Of a DNA stretch of 5,768 nt, positions 1 through 5,630 are shown piece after piece. Below the pieces are notes generated by a model. The model worked only from the letters and a program-made list of their open reading frames with translations, had not been told where the DNA came from and did not search any database. Source of the DNA: Candidatus Methanoprimaticola hominis (GTDB lineage: Archaea; Thermoplasmatota; Thermoplasmata; Methanomassiliicoccales; Methanomethylophilaceae); NCBI GenBank assembly GCA_006954465.1, contig LVVU01000087.1:1-5768 (forward strand). Direction: 5' to 3'. How positions within the stretch are numbered: the first letter of the stretch is position 1; every line of letters begins with the position of its first letter. Made by a program: the position numbers and the translations under genes.

Positions 1-36
1 GGGTTGTGCGTATAATAACAGCTGTCTGTAATGTTT

Positions 37-50
37 GTAATAGCTATTAC
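37..50. repeat. Perfect 14-base palindrome in AT-rich left edge
   Basis: The sequence gtaatagctattac equals its own reverse complement. A second copy of its left end (tgtaat) lies nine bases upstream, at 27-32 and again at 36-41. It sits in a gene-free stretch (1-88) that is visibly more AT-rich than the genes to the right. Such a palindrome could be an operator for a dimeric regulator or just chance. Nothing downstream tells which gene it would serve, because the adjacent reading frame is a 5'-truncated fragment. Confidence 0.35.
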
Positions 51-88
51 TCGGAATCCACCAACTCGCATGTCACCTAGCTTGTTGC

Positions 89-418
89 GTTATCTTCTCT
101 ACGCCCGTCTATTTCAGCGGGCCGAGCGCACAGTTCAAGATGCTGGAGGACAGGATGTTCTCCCTCATCGATGCCAACGGGAATCCGGCGTTCAGGGACA
201 AGAGGGCTATCACAGTCGTCACCACCTCCGGACCGGGAGATGAGGCAGAAAAGGTCGAAGAGTTCCTCAGGACCGACCTGCACAATCTGGGATTCGGAAT
301 CTATCGCAGTATGATCTATTCCGACAACGGAGGCAGGAATCCTGCATGCGATAACGATCAGCTCCTCCTCGATGCGAAGAAGGTCGGCCAGGGGCTGCAG
401 ACCCTGGATCTCCAGTGA
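89..418 (+). pseudogene. C-terminal remnant of an NADPH-dependent FMN reductase / iron-sulfur-flavoprotein-type protein
   Basis: The frame from 89 reads VIFSTPVYFSGPSAQFK, followed by an LxDR-like LEDR and RAITVVTTSG. It ends with a GF, then a D, then LLLDAKKVGQGL. This is the usual order in the second half of flavodoxin-fold FMN reductases: the hydrophobic beta-strand ending in TPVYF, the xxFKxxxDR helix, a strand ending in TTSG, and a C-terminal helix. Family members are about 180-200 residues; only about 109 are present. The N-terminal phosphate-binding loop (GSPRxxGNT type) and any CxxC cluster motif are absent. Upstream in the same frame lie TAA at 29, TAA at 38 and TAG at 41, and residues before the VIF motif do not look homologous. 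No other frame of bases 1-88 supplies the missing part. The first in-frame ATG is at 140, which would leave 92 residues without the FMN phosphate site. I therefore read it as a 5'-truncated pseudogene. An expressed 92-residue stub is possible but unlikely to bind flavin. Confidence 0.62.
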
Positions 419-423
419 TTCTG

Positions 424-471
424 ATTTTTTCAACCCCCTGCGGTCGGCACTGGATCCATCGGGCCGACCGC
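424..471. terminator. T-run plus 9-bp hairpin between convergent genes
   Basis: Six Ts at 425-430 begin seven bases after the TGA of the flavoprotein remnant, a typical archaeal U-run terminator for the plus strand. Next to it, gcggtcggc (440-448) pairs perfectly with gccgaccgc (463-471) across a 14-base loop. On the minus strand the stem starts two bases after the TAG of the bile salt hydrolase gene, but no U-run follows it in that direction. The hairpin may therefore protect the mRNA 3' end rather than terminate alone. Confidence 0.5.
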
Positions 472-473
472 TC

Positions 474-1481
474 CTACTCCAACAGTTCCTCTCGAGCAGA
501 GACTCGGTTCTGCATCATGATGTCCTGATCATCCAGCATCGGGAACGAAGACAGAGCACCAGAATCCAGATCGGTCCTGTGCATATCGATCCCGGAGATC
601 CTGCTGTTGCCATAGGTCCTATAGTAGTAGATTCCGCGAACGGTGTCGCAGCATGACGAGTACAAGGTGTATTCGTACTTCCCATCGCCGAGATCGCAGC
701 AGCCCATCTGCTGCTGAACCGAGTCGAGGATGTGGAAGAACTGGGTCACCACCCCTGTCGCGGTTCCGTCGTCCTTCGAGTTCTGGAGTGTGAACGCGGC
801 TTTGACGAATCTCGATGCCGACGAGAGGTCCCCCGGGAGTCCGAATGCGTCTATGCCCCTGCTGTATGCACGGAGGTCCACATCCTTGGCGATCCTGTTC
901 TCCGGCAGCCCGGGAGACAGGTTCATGTGGCTCGCCAGGTTCCTCATATGGAACGGGAATGGAGGGCAGTTGGTCAGGATGTCCACTGGGTCGTCGTAGA
1001 CGTTCAATCCGGATACGGTGGATTCGACGATTACGGACTCCTTCCTGTCTGCGATCATCCAATGGAGGGGCGATAGCGGGATCTTCTCGCTGAACGGCTC
1101 GTCGATGAGGACGGTATCTTTCAGAAGTCTTCTCGCTTCATCCGCTGTGGAGCACTGTCCGAGGACCCACGGTATGAACTCGAATGGGGAGACATTGTGC
1201 CTGCCCTCGACCCTATTGTGGTATACGGCGTCGACGGGGAAGTTCAATCCCGCCATCCCGAGGCCGTCCTCGTTCACGGCGTCGAAGTACAGTGGATATC
1301 CGTCGGCGACGATGGCTGCGCCGATCATCGCCTTGTGTTCCGACGACGGAGGCTCCGCCCTGAACTGGAATGGATATCTCCGAGGTGTGACGACGATCTG
1401 CTGTCCGAGAGACATCTCCAGGTCGAGGTTGCGTCCGAAGCAGTGCTCTTCGCCGCTGCCGTATGATGCCGATGTACACAT
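474..1481 (-). CDS. bsh: Choloylglycine hydrolase (conjugated bile salt hydrolase)
   Basis: This 335-residue Ntn-hydrolase of the linear amide C-N hydrolase family should cleave the amide bond of glycine- or taurine-conjugated bile salts, releasing the amino acid and the free bile acid. The length is close to that of characterised bile salt hydrolases (about 315-340). All expected active-site residues are visible: Cys2 directly after the initiator Met, so Met removal exposes the nucleophile without a propeptide; Arg17 and Asp20 in FGRNLD; Asn80 in GLNFP; Asn171 in ILTNCPPF; and Arg224 in GLPGDLSSASRF. Other family signatures are SPLHWMIADR near 137-146, YSRG near 206-209, a QFFHILDSV helix near 247-255 and GIYYYRTY near 283-290. 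There is no signal peptide, so it should act in the cytoplasm. The alternative, penicillin V acylase, is less likely given the BSH-like FGRNLD and SPLHW blocks, though substrate cannot be proven from sequence. The start at ATG 1479-1481 is fixed by Cys2 and by a good ribosome binding site. Base composition resembles its neighbours, so any transfer from gut bacteria would be old. Confidence 0.95.
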   Translation of the reverse strand: MCTSASYGSGEEHCFGRNLDLEMSLGQQIVVTPRRYPFQFRAEPPSSEHKAMIGAAIVADGYPLYFDAVNEDGLGMAGLNFPVDAVYHNRVEGRHNVSPFEFIPWVLGQCSTADEARRLLKDTVLIDEPFSEKIPLSPLHWMIADRKESVIVESTVSGLNVYDDPVDILTNCPPFPFHMRNLASHMNLSPGLPENRIAKDVDLRAYSRGIDAFGLPGDLSSASRFVKAAFTLQNSKDDGTATGVVTQFFHILDSVQQQMGCCDLGDGKYEYTLYSSCCDTVRGIYYYRTYGNSRISGIDMHRTDLDSGALSSFPMLDDQDIMMQNRVSAREELLE

Positions 1482-1485
1482 CTTA

Positions 1486-1490
1486 TCACC
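1486..1490 (-). promoter_or_regulatory. Shine-Dalgarno site of the bile salt hydrolase gene
   Basis: On the minus strand GGTGA lies four bases (TAAG) before the ATG, complementary to the conserved 3' end of archaeal 16S rRNA. It fixes the start so that cysteine is residue 2. This is the clearest Shine-Dalgarno site in the window; the other genes appear leaderless or translationally coupled. Confidence 0.65.
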
Positions 1491-1512
1491 AGGATGAGAA
1501 TCGATGCAGGCG

Positions 1513-1520
1513 GTATTATC
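1513..1520 (-). promoter_or_regulatory. Possible TATA box for the bile salt hydrolase gene
   Basis: On the minus strand GATAATAC, preceded by the purine-rich GAAAGC (a possible BRE), is centred about 35 bases before the ATG. A start about 26 bases downstream would fall near 1490, giving a leader of roughly nine bases that just includes GGTGA. It is a weaker match than the other TATA boxes here. Read-through from the upstream gene is the alternative. Confidence 0.3.
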
Positions 1521-1544
1521 GCTTTCGAAGAGAAGAAGGAAGAC

Positions 1545-1559
1545 GGGGGTGATGCCCCC
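1545..1559 (-). terminator. Hairpin with pyrimidine-rich tail after the transglutaminase-like gene
   Basis: ggggg (1545-1549) pairs with ccccc (1555-1559) around a five-base loop, ten bases beyond the stop codon of the minus-strand gene. In transcription direction it is followed by a C/T-rich tract (CTTCCTTCTTCTCTT). It suggests the downstream bile salt hydrolase gene is at least partly a separate unit. The tail is not a pure U-run, so efficiency is uncertain. Confidence 0.4.
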
Positions 1560-1568
1560 TGTTTGGAA

Positions 1569-2912
1569 TCAGGCCGAAGCCGTGACCGTGTACAGGCCGT
1601 AGATGTCAGGGACCTTCTTCCCGTCGTAGTAGATGGCGTCGCCCTTGGTGGAATACTTGTCGATTATGTAACCGACGCCGTAGTCGTTCTCATCCAGGGT
1701 GGTCTCGCATCCATAGTATGTCTTTCCGTCCTCGTTCACACTGAAGACGGCGACGCTGTCCTTCGTGTCGAAATCGCCGGCGACATACGAGTCGAGAGCG
1801 ACGGCGGTTATGGCATGTCCGGGAATCAGGAACACGCCCGTGTCGTATCCTGCGCTCTCGTAGATCGCGGCGAGGAGGATGGAGGTGTCCTCGCAGTCCC
1901 CGTAGCCGTTGTAGATCGTCTCCATGGGGAAGGCGAAGTACTCGCTCTGGGCGTACTGGACCTCGTCGTACATGTAGCCGTAGCACTCCTGCACGAAGGC
2001 GAGGATGAATTCGGCGTATCCCTGTCCGCTCGCGGTTCTGCCGGTGGATTCGTATTCCTCCTTCAGAGCCTTCTGGATTTCATCCACGACATCGTTCACC
2101 ACGATGAAGTCCTTGATCACGCTGTAGTCGACGTTCCCCTTGTTGTCGGCGAAGGCCTCCCTCTTCTCCATGCTGGCGCCTGCTGTGCCCTCGTACTTCC
2201 CGTATTCCGAGTAGGGGTAGTCGATGGAGAACGTGTAGGTGGATCCCTCGTATTCCCACGAGTACGTCTTGGTGATGTCTCCGTCGATGGTGAATCTCAG
2301 GGTGTAGCTGGTCTGATCCCATGGGAACCAGGGTCCGAAGCTCAGGAATCCGCCCCATCCGTTGTTCTTTTTGCAGACGACTCCGATGACATATGTTCCG
2401 GCGTCGTTGTCGCTCAGCGTCCATGTGACTCTGTTGGCATCATCGTTCTGAGTCGTGGTCTTCGTTATGTTGCCGACGCGGGAGTTGCCGGAGCTGGTGA
2501 CCTTGTTCACATACCAGGTGAACACCGAGTATCCCTCGGTGGCATCATCCTTCAGGGTCACGACGATCTGCTGTTCGCCTTTCTCGTTGACGGGATATGT
2601 GACATCGAAGATGTCGTTGTATACGGTCGTGTAGCTGATCTTGCGATCGCCTACTACGCTCGAGCCGTCATCGGTGTCGGTTATGTCCGAGTTCCCCGGC
2701 GTGTTCGGATCGATGAACGATGCTCTGTTCTCCGGTTCGTCTTCGTCGATGTAGATGACGAAGCACGCTGCGATGATGATCAGGACCGCCGCTGCCGCGA
2801 TGGCCGCTTTCCGTTTGGGCCGGGGCTTGGCGATGGGCGACATGCGCGTGCCGCACCATGGGCATACGCGCGTACCCTCCTCGTTGTCCTTGCCGCAGTT
2901 GGAGCAGTGCAT
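1569..2912 (-). CDS. Zinc-ribbon membrane protein with extracytoplasmic transglutaminase-like domain
   Basis: Of 447 residues, the N-terminus is a short zinc ribbon: C3-xx-C6 (CSNC) and C17-xx-C20 (CPWC). After a basic stretch (RPKRK) comes one hydrophobic helix at about 35-55, then an acidic, Thr/Ser-rich linker. This predicts a cytoplasmic ribbon and an external body. Residues about 95-215 are beta-rich with an Ig-like strand pattern (WTLSDNDAGTYVIGV). From about 215 a W-x-Y-x-G segment leads into a transglutaminase/papain-like fold with Cys340 in GYGDCEDTSILLAA, His366 in PGHAITAV, and an acidic residue in CETT (Glu403) as possible third member. Known relatives in archaea share the FVQ...YP.ET...GDCEDTS pattern; their substrates are not known. 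It could be a peptidase or amidase at the cell surface, or a binding domain. I chose ATG 2910-2912 rather than the in-frame TTG at 2931-2933: it begins directly at the ribbon (MHCSNCG), and a TATA box lies 26 bases upstream, while the TTG would almost touch that box. Confidence 0.85.
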   Translation of the reverse strand: MHCSNCGKDNEEGTRVCPWCGTRMSPIAKPRPKRKAAIAAAAVLIIIAACFVIYIDEDEPENRASFIDPNTPGNSDITDTDDGSSVVGDRKISYTTVYNDIFDVTYPVNEKGEQQIVVTLKDDATEGYSVFTWYVNKVTSSGNSRVGNITKTTTQNDDANRVTWTLSDNDAGTYVIGVVCKKNNGWGGFLSFGPWFPWDQTSYTLRFTIDGDITKTYSWEYEGSTYTFSIDYPYSEYGKYEGTAGASMEKREAFADNKGNVDYSVIKDFIVVNDVVDEIQKALKEEYESTGRTASGQGYAEFILAFVQECYGYMYDEVQYAQSEYFAFPMETIYNGYGDCEDTSILLAAIYESAGYDTGVFLIPGHAITAVALDSYVAGDFDTKDSVAVFSVNEDGKTYYGCETTLDENDYGVGYIIDKYSTKGDAIYYDGKKVPDIYGLYTVTASA

Positions 2913-2934
2913 GCATCTGGATGGATGAGCCAAT

Positions 2935-2942
2935 CTATATAA
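2935..2942 (-). promoter_or_regulatory. TATA box of the zinc-ribbon/transglutaminase-like gene
   Basis: On the minus strand TTATATAG is centred about 26.5 bases before the ATG at 2912, so transcription should start at or within a base or two of the start codon. No Shine-Dalgarno sequence precedes the ATG, which fits a leaderless mRNA. The element is nearly symmetric (tctatataag on the plus strand) and could also fire rightward. Confidence 0.65.
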
Positions 2943-3008
2943 GTCATACGAGGGAACGTTCGAATGGTCAGAATGTTCGTTTTCAGACGCTATTGTCGAC
3001 GGAATCCG

Positions 3009-3016
3009 CTATATAC
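3009..3016 (+). promoter_or_regulatory. TATA box of the cls-reductase operon
   Basis: ctatatac is centred about 25.5 bases before the ATG at 3038. This is the spacing expected when the transcript begins at the start codon. There is no convincing Shine-Dalgarno sequence between it and the ATG. It supports 3038 as start over the many upstream in-frame codons. Confidence 0.6.
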
Positions 3017-3037
3017 GCGCCGTGCGTCGGGTCGAGC

Positions 3038-4522
3038 ATGTCCGGTGTCAGTGTAGATGATATCCTGTCATTCACCAACATCTTCTCCGATCTGGTGATG
3101 ATGATCGTCTTCCTGGACATCCTGGCGCTGTTCCTCATGCTCTTCCTGGAACGCTGCGATTCCAGGGTGTTCGTGACATGGCTCATACTGCTGATCTTCC
3201 TGCCGCCGGTGGGATTCATCCTCTATCTGTATCTCGGAGCGACCATCTACAATCGTCGCAAGTTTACTCCCAAGAACATCACGGATACGCAGCTGATGGA
3301 GGCTTCGGAATGGCAGATGGGCGTTCTTGAGAAGGATGCCGAGGCCCATCCGGAGAGGGATGATGTGTACGCATTCGCCCGTTCCATGAAGAACGCCGGA
3401 GCCTGGTCGTACTCCAACAACAACGACATCACCCTCTACACCGAAGGGGATCCGTTGTTCCGCGACATGATGGCCGATATAAGATCGGCCAAGAAGTCCG
3501 TTCTGATCGAGTACTACATCATCCGCAACGACAAGGACGGCAACGAGCTCCTCAGCCTTCTGACGCAGAAGGTCCGCGAGGGCGTGGAGGTCCGTCTCCT
3601 CACGGATGCGTTCGGGATAGGGAAGGGTCCGAAGAACGGGATATTCAAATTCAGGAACGCCGGCGGATATTACGCCATGTTCCATTCATCGATCAACCTC
3701 ATGTTCAGCCCCAAGAAGAACAACCGCAACCACAGGAAGATCGCCGTCATCGACGGTCGCATGGCCTATTGCGGCGGGTTCAACATGGGCGACGAGTACC
3801 GCGGCGAGGGCCCTTTGGGACATTGGAGGGATGCGACCGTCAAGGTCGTCGGAGCGGGCGTCCTTCCGATGATGGTCAGGTTCTGCGCCGACTGGCAGTA
3901 CTGTGCGAAGCGCGACCGCCTCAGGCCCATCGAGGAATACATGGACCCGAGCATGTTCGTTCACAAGGGTCATGACAGGATGCAGCTCGTGTCCGGAGGG
4001 CCGGACACCATGCCCAACAATCCCGTGCAGATGCAGTACCTGTCCATGATCGTCAACGCGAAGCGCAGGCTGTACATCACCACGCCGTATCTCGCCCCGG
4101 ACGAATCCATGATGATCGCCCTCAAGAACGCCGTAAGGTCCGGAGTCGACGTGAGGATCATGATCCCGGACAAGAAGGACCACATCTTCCTTTATTGGAA
4201 CAACCTGACCTGCGCCAACGAGCTCATGAGGTCCGGCGTCAGGGTGTGGAGGTACAACGACGGCTTCGTCCACGAGAAGATGATGCTCATGGACGACATG
4301 TGCGTCTCCGTGGGTTCGGCGAATTTCGATCACAGGTCCCTCACGCTCAATTTCGAATCGAATGCGATGATGTACTCCAGCAGACTCAACTCCGAGGCGG
4401 CCGACAGGTTCCTCAGGGATCTGGAGTGCAGCACCGAGTACTCCTGCGAGGAATACGATCGCAGAACGCTGATGATGAGGATCAGGATGGCGGTATCTTG
4501 GCAGATGAAGCTCCTCGCTTGA
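3038..4522 (+). CDS. cls: Cardiolipin synthase, phospholipase D superfamily (two HKD motifs)
   Basis: A 494-residue membrane enzyme of the ClsA type, which transfers a phosphatidyl group between two phospholipids to form a cardiolipin and release free glycerol. In archaea the substrates would be ether lipids; the Methanospirillum hungatei homologue is known to make archaeal cardiolipin. Two membrane helices lie at about 17-37 and 44-69, the second containing the PPVG motif usual before the PLDc_N region. The first HKD motif is NHRKIAVIDG with His232, Lys234 and Asp239, followed by YCGGFNMGDEY. The second is VHEKMMLMDD with His412, Lys414 and Asp419, followed by SVGSANFDHRS. The GHWRD block (261-265) between them is also typical. 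Length matches the family (about 480-510). The frame is open further upstream to 2858, but those codons cross the divergent promoters and the neighbour's 5' end. ATG 3038 gives a short N-terminus before the first helix and matches the TATA spacing. Its stop overlaps the start of the reductase gene. Confidence 0.93.
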   Translation: MSGVSVDDILSFTNIFSDLVMMIVFLDILALFLMLFLERCDSRVFVTWLILLIFLPPVGFILYLYLGATIYNRRKFTPKNITDTQLMEASEWQMGVLEKDAEAHPERDDVYAFARSMKNAGAWSYSNNNDITLYTEGDPLFRDMMADIRSAKKSVLIEYYIIRNDKDGNELLSLLTQKVREGVEVRLLTDAFGIGKGPKNGIFKFRNAGGYYAMFHSSINLMFSPKKNNRNHRKIAVIDGRMAYCGGFNMGDEYRGEGPLGHWRDATVKVVGAGVLPMMVRFCADWQYCAKRDRLRPIEEYMDPSMFVHKGHDRMQLVSGGPDTMPNNPVQMQYLSMIVNAKRRLYITTPYLAPDESMMIALKNAVRSGVDVRIMIPDKKDHIFLYWNNLTCANELMRSGVRVWRYNDGFVHEKMMLMDDMCVSVGSANFDHRSLTLNFESNAMMYSSRLNSEAADRFLRDLECSTEYSCEEYDRRTLMMRIRMAVSWQMKLLA

Positions 4523-5562
4523 ACTACGATGCGATCATCGTCGGCTCCGGGCCCGGCGGGATGTCGGCGGCGAGGACCCTGGCGGGATCCGGATTGAAGA
4601 CAGCGGTCATCGAGAGGCTGTCCGAGAGCGGCATGCGCCGTTATCACTCCACCTGCGGGGAGGCGGTGAGTGTGAGGATGTTCGGGAGGATCGGTTGGAC
4701 TCCGACCTCGATCGTCGCCCGCACGCGTGCCATCGCCATCTCCATGCCCGGGGGCATCCGCATAGAGATGCCCGCGGAGGGTCTCGTGGTGGACCGCCCG
4801 GGGATGCTGGAGGAGCTGAGGGCCCTTTCGGACGCGGAGTTCATACGCGGTTCCGTATCATCCGTCTCCGAGGATGACGGATCCTACATCATCCGCCTGG
4901 CGGACGGCAGGGTCCTGATGTCGAAATGGCTCGTCGGCGCGGACGGCGCCCATTCCGTCGTCCGGCGCGATATCTTCGGAGAAGGGTACACCGATCGCAT
5001 ACAGCTCGTGAACTGCGTCGCGGATGGAGACGGAGGCGATGTTCTGGAGTTCACCGTCGGTCAGGGCTATCCGGGAGGCTATGCCTGGAGGTTCCCCTCC
5101 GTCGACGGCCGTGTATCCATGGGATTCCCTTCGGGATACGAGGATCCGAGGGCCATCGAGGGCCTGGAATACTGGGGCGTGCGCGATCTGCCGTTCGGTG
5201 TCGTCGGGTCCGTCGTGAAGAACCGCTGTCTGCTCATAGGCGACGCCGCCTGCCTGGCGAATCCCCTCTGCTACGGAGGCATCGGAGCGGCCATGCTATC
5301 CGGCAGAAGGGCGGCGGAGTCGATAATGGAAGGTAGGCCGGAGAGGTATTCGAGATGGATCTCGAAGGACCGGATGTTCGACCCGAGATTCCTCGATGCG
5401 CATCGCATCTTCTCATCATGGAACGATGCGGAGATCATCGATGCCATGCATCCATTCGAGAAAGGATACTCGGTACCCAGGGGGGTATTTGCTATTTTCC
5501 GTCGTCCGAAGTGGGCCAGAGTGTACATGGGGGTCTTCCTGGCGTTCCGTCTGGGATGGTGA
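4519..5562 (+). CDS. Geranylgeranyl reductase family FAD-dependent oxidoreductase
   Basis: A 347-residue flavoprotein of the geranylgeranyl reductase family, which reduces isoprenoid double bonds; in archaea this saturates the chains of membrane ether lipids. Motifs in order are GSGPGG (9-14) and Glu32 of the Rossmann FAD site; STCGEAVS (44-51); VDR (91-93); VGADGAHSVVRR (139-150); PGGYAWRFP (185-193), the family's YxWxFP substrate-site motif; and IGDAACLANPLCYGGIGAAMLSG (240-262), the FAD-binding GD motif. Two oddities: family members are usually nearer 390-410 residues, and the residue after GDAA is Cys where Gly is common. The C-terminal part after 270 is short and may define a subfamily. 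The substrate could be a phospholipid, quinone tail or polyprenol. The start is probably TTG 4519-4521, whose TTGA overlaps the cls stop, implying translational coupling; YDAIIVG follows at once, as expected. TTG 4498 is an alternative, adding seven residues. The frame stays open far upstream but runs through cls in another phase. Confidence 0.88.
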   Translation: MNYDAIIVGSGPGGMSAARTLAGSGLKTAVIERLSESGMRRYHSTCGEAVSVRMFGRIGWTPTSIVARTRAIAISMPGGIRIEMPAEGLVVDRPGMLEELRALSDAEFIRGSVSSVSEDDGSYIIRLADGRVLMSKWLVGADGAHSVVRRDIFGEGYTDRIQLVNCVADGDGGDVLEFTVGQGYPGGYAWRFPSVDGRVSMGFPSGYEDPRAIEGLEYWGVRDLPFGVVGSVVKNRCLLIGDAACLANPLCYGGIGAAMLSGRRAAESIMEGRPERYSRWISKDRMFDPRFLDAHRIFSSWNDAEIIDAMHPFEKGYSVPRGVFAIFRRPKWARVYMGVFLAFRLGW

Positions 5563-5576
5563 ACAGAACCGTCTGT
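5563..5576 (+). terminator. Small hairpin directly after the reductase stop
   Basis: acaga (5563-5567) pairs with tctgt (5572-5576) around a four-base loop immediately after the TGA. No T-run follows; the next bases are A-rich. It may mark the operon's 3' end but is a weak candidate. Confidence 0.25.
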
Positions 5577-5601
5577 CTAAGCTTCTAAGAAAAGAAATCT
5601 A

Positions 5602-5609
5602 TTTATATG
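5602..5609 (+). promoter_or_regulatory. TATA box ahead of a 20-codon frame
   Basis: tttatatg lies in an A/T-rich stretch preceded by a purine-rich aagaaa tract that could serve as BRE. Its centre is about 25.5 bases before ATG 5631, the same leaderless spacing as the promoters at 2935 and 3009. Confidence 0.55.
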
Positions 5610-5630
5610 CTTGAAGGCGACTCGAACACC

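Noticed and set aside
1..88. Possible tRNA or attachment-site remnant at the left edge
   Set aside because: No cloverleaf arms or GTTCRA-type T-loop could be found on either strand.
619..1062. Alternative frames within the bile salt hydrolase gene on both strands
   Set aside because: They are Arg-rich shadows; the 335-residue frame carries all family residues.
1494..2942. A 482-codon open frame on the plus strand, antisense to the transglutaminase-like gene
   Set aside because: It is rich in Val, Gly and Asp with no recognisable motif, as expected from the complement of a GC-rich gene. It would run through the hairpin at 1545-1559, and the minus-strand frame has clear domains.
2858..3037. 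N-terminal extension of cls by 60 codons
   Set aside because: It crosses both divergent promoters and the neighbour's 5' coding end, resembles no known cls N-terminus, and ATG 3038 fits the TATA spacing and the usual short segment before the first helix.
2964..3056. A 30-codon plus-strand frame starting about 25 bases after the rightward reading of the TATA box at 2935-2942
   Set aside because: It is Arg-rich without family resemblance and overlaps the cls start. The spacing is probably coincidental because the TATA element is near-symmetric.
3068..4333. Two long minus-strand open frames antisense to cls
   Set aside because: They are His, Val, Asp and Glu-rich mirror frames of a well-identified gene, with no motifs of their own.
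4195..4497. Upstream open frame of the reductase, overlapping cls in another phase
   Set aside because: The translation is low-complexity (Arg, Gln, Gly) and lies wholly over the second HKD region of cls. FAD-binding homology begins only at the TTG near the cls stop.
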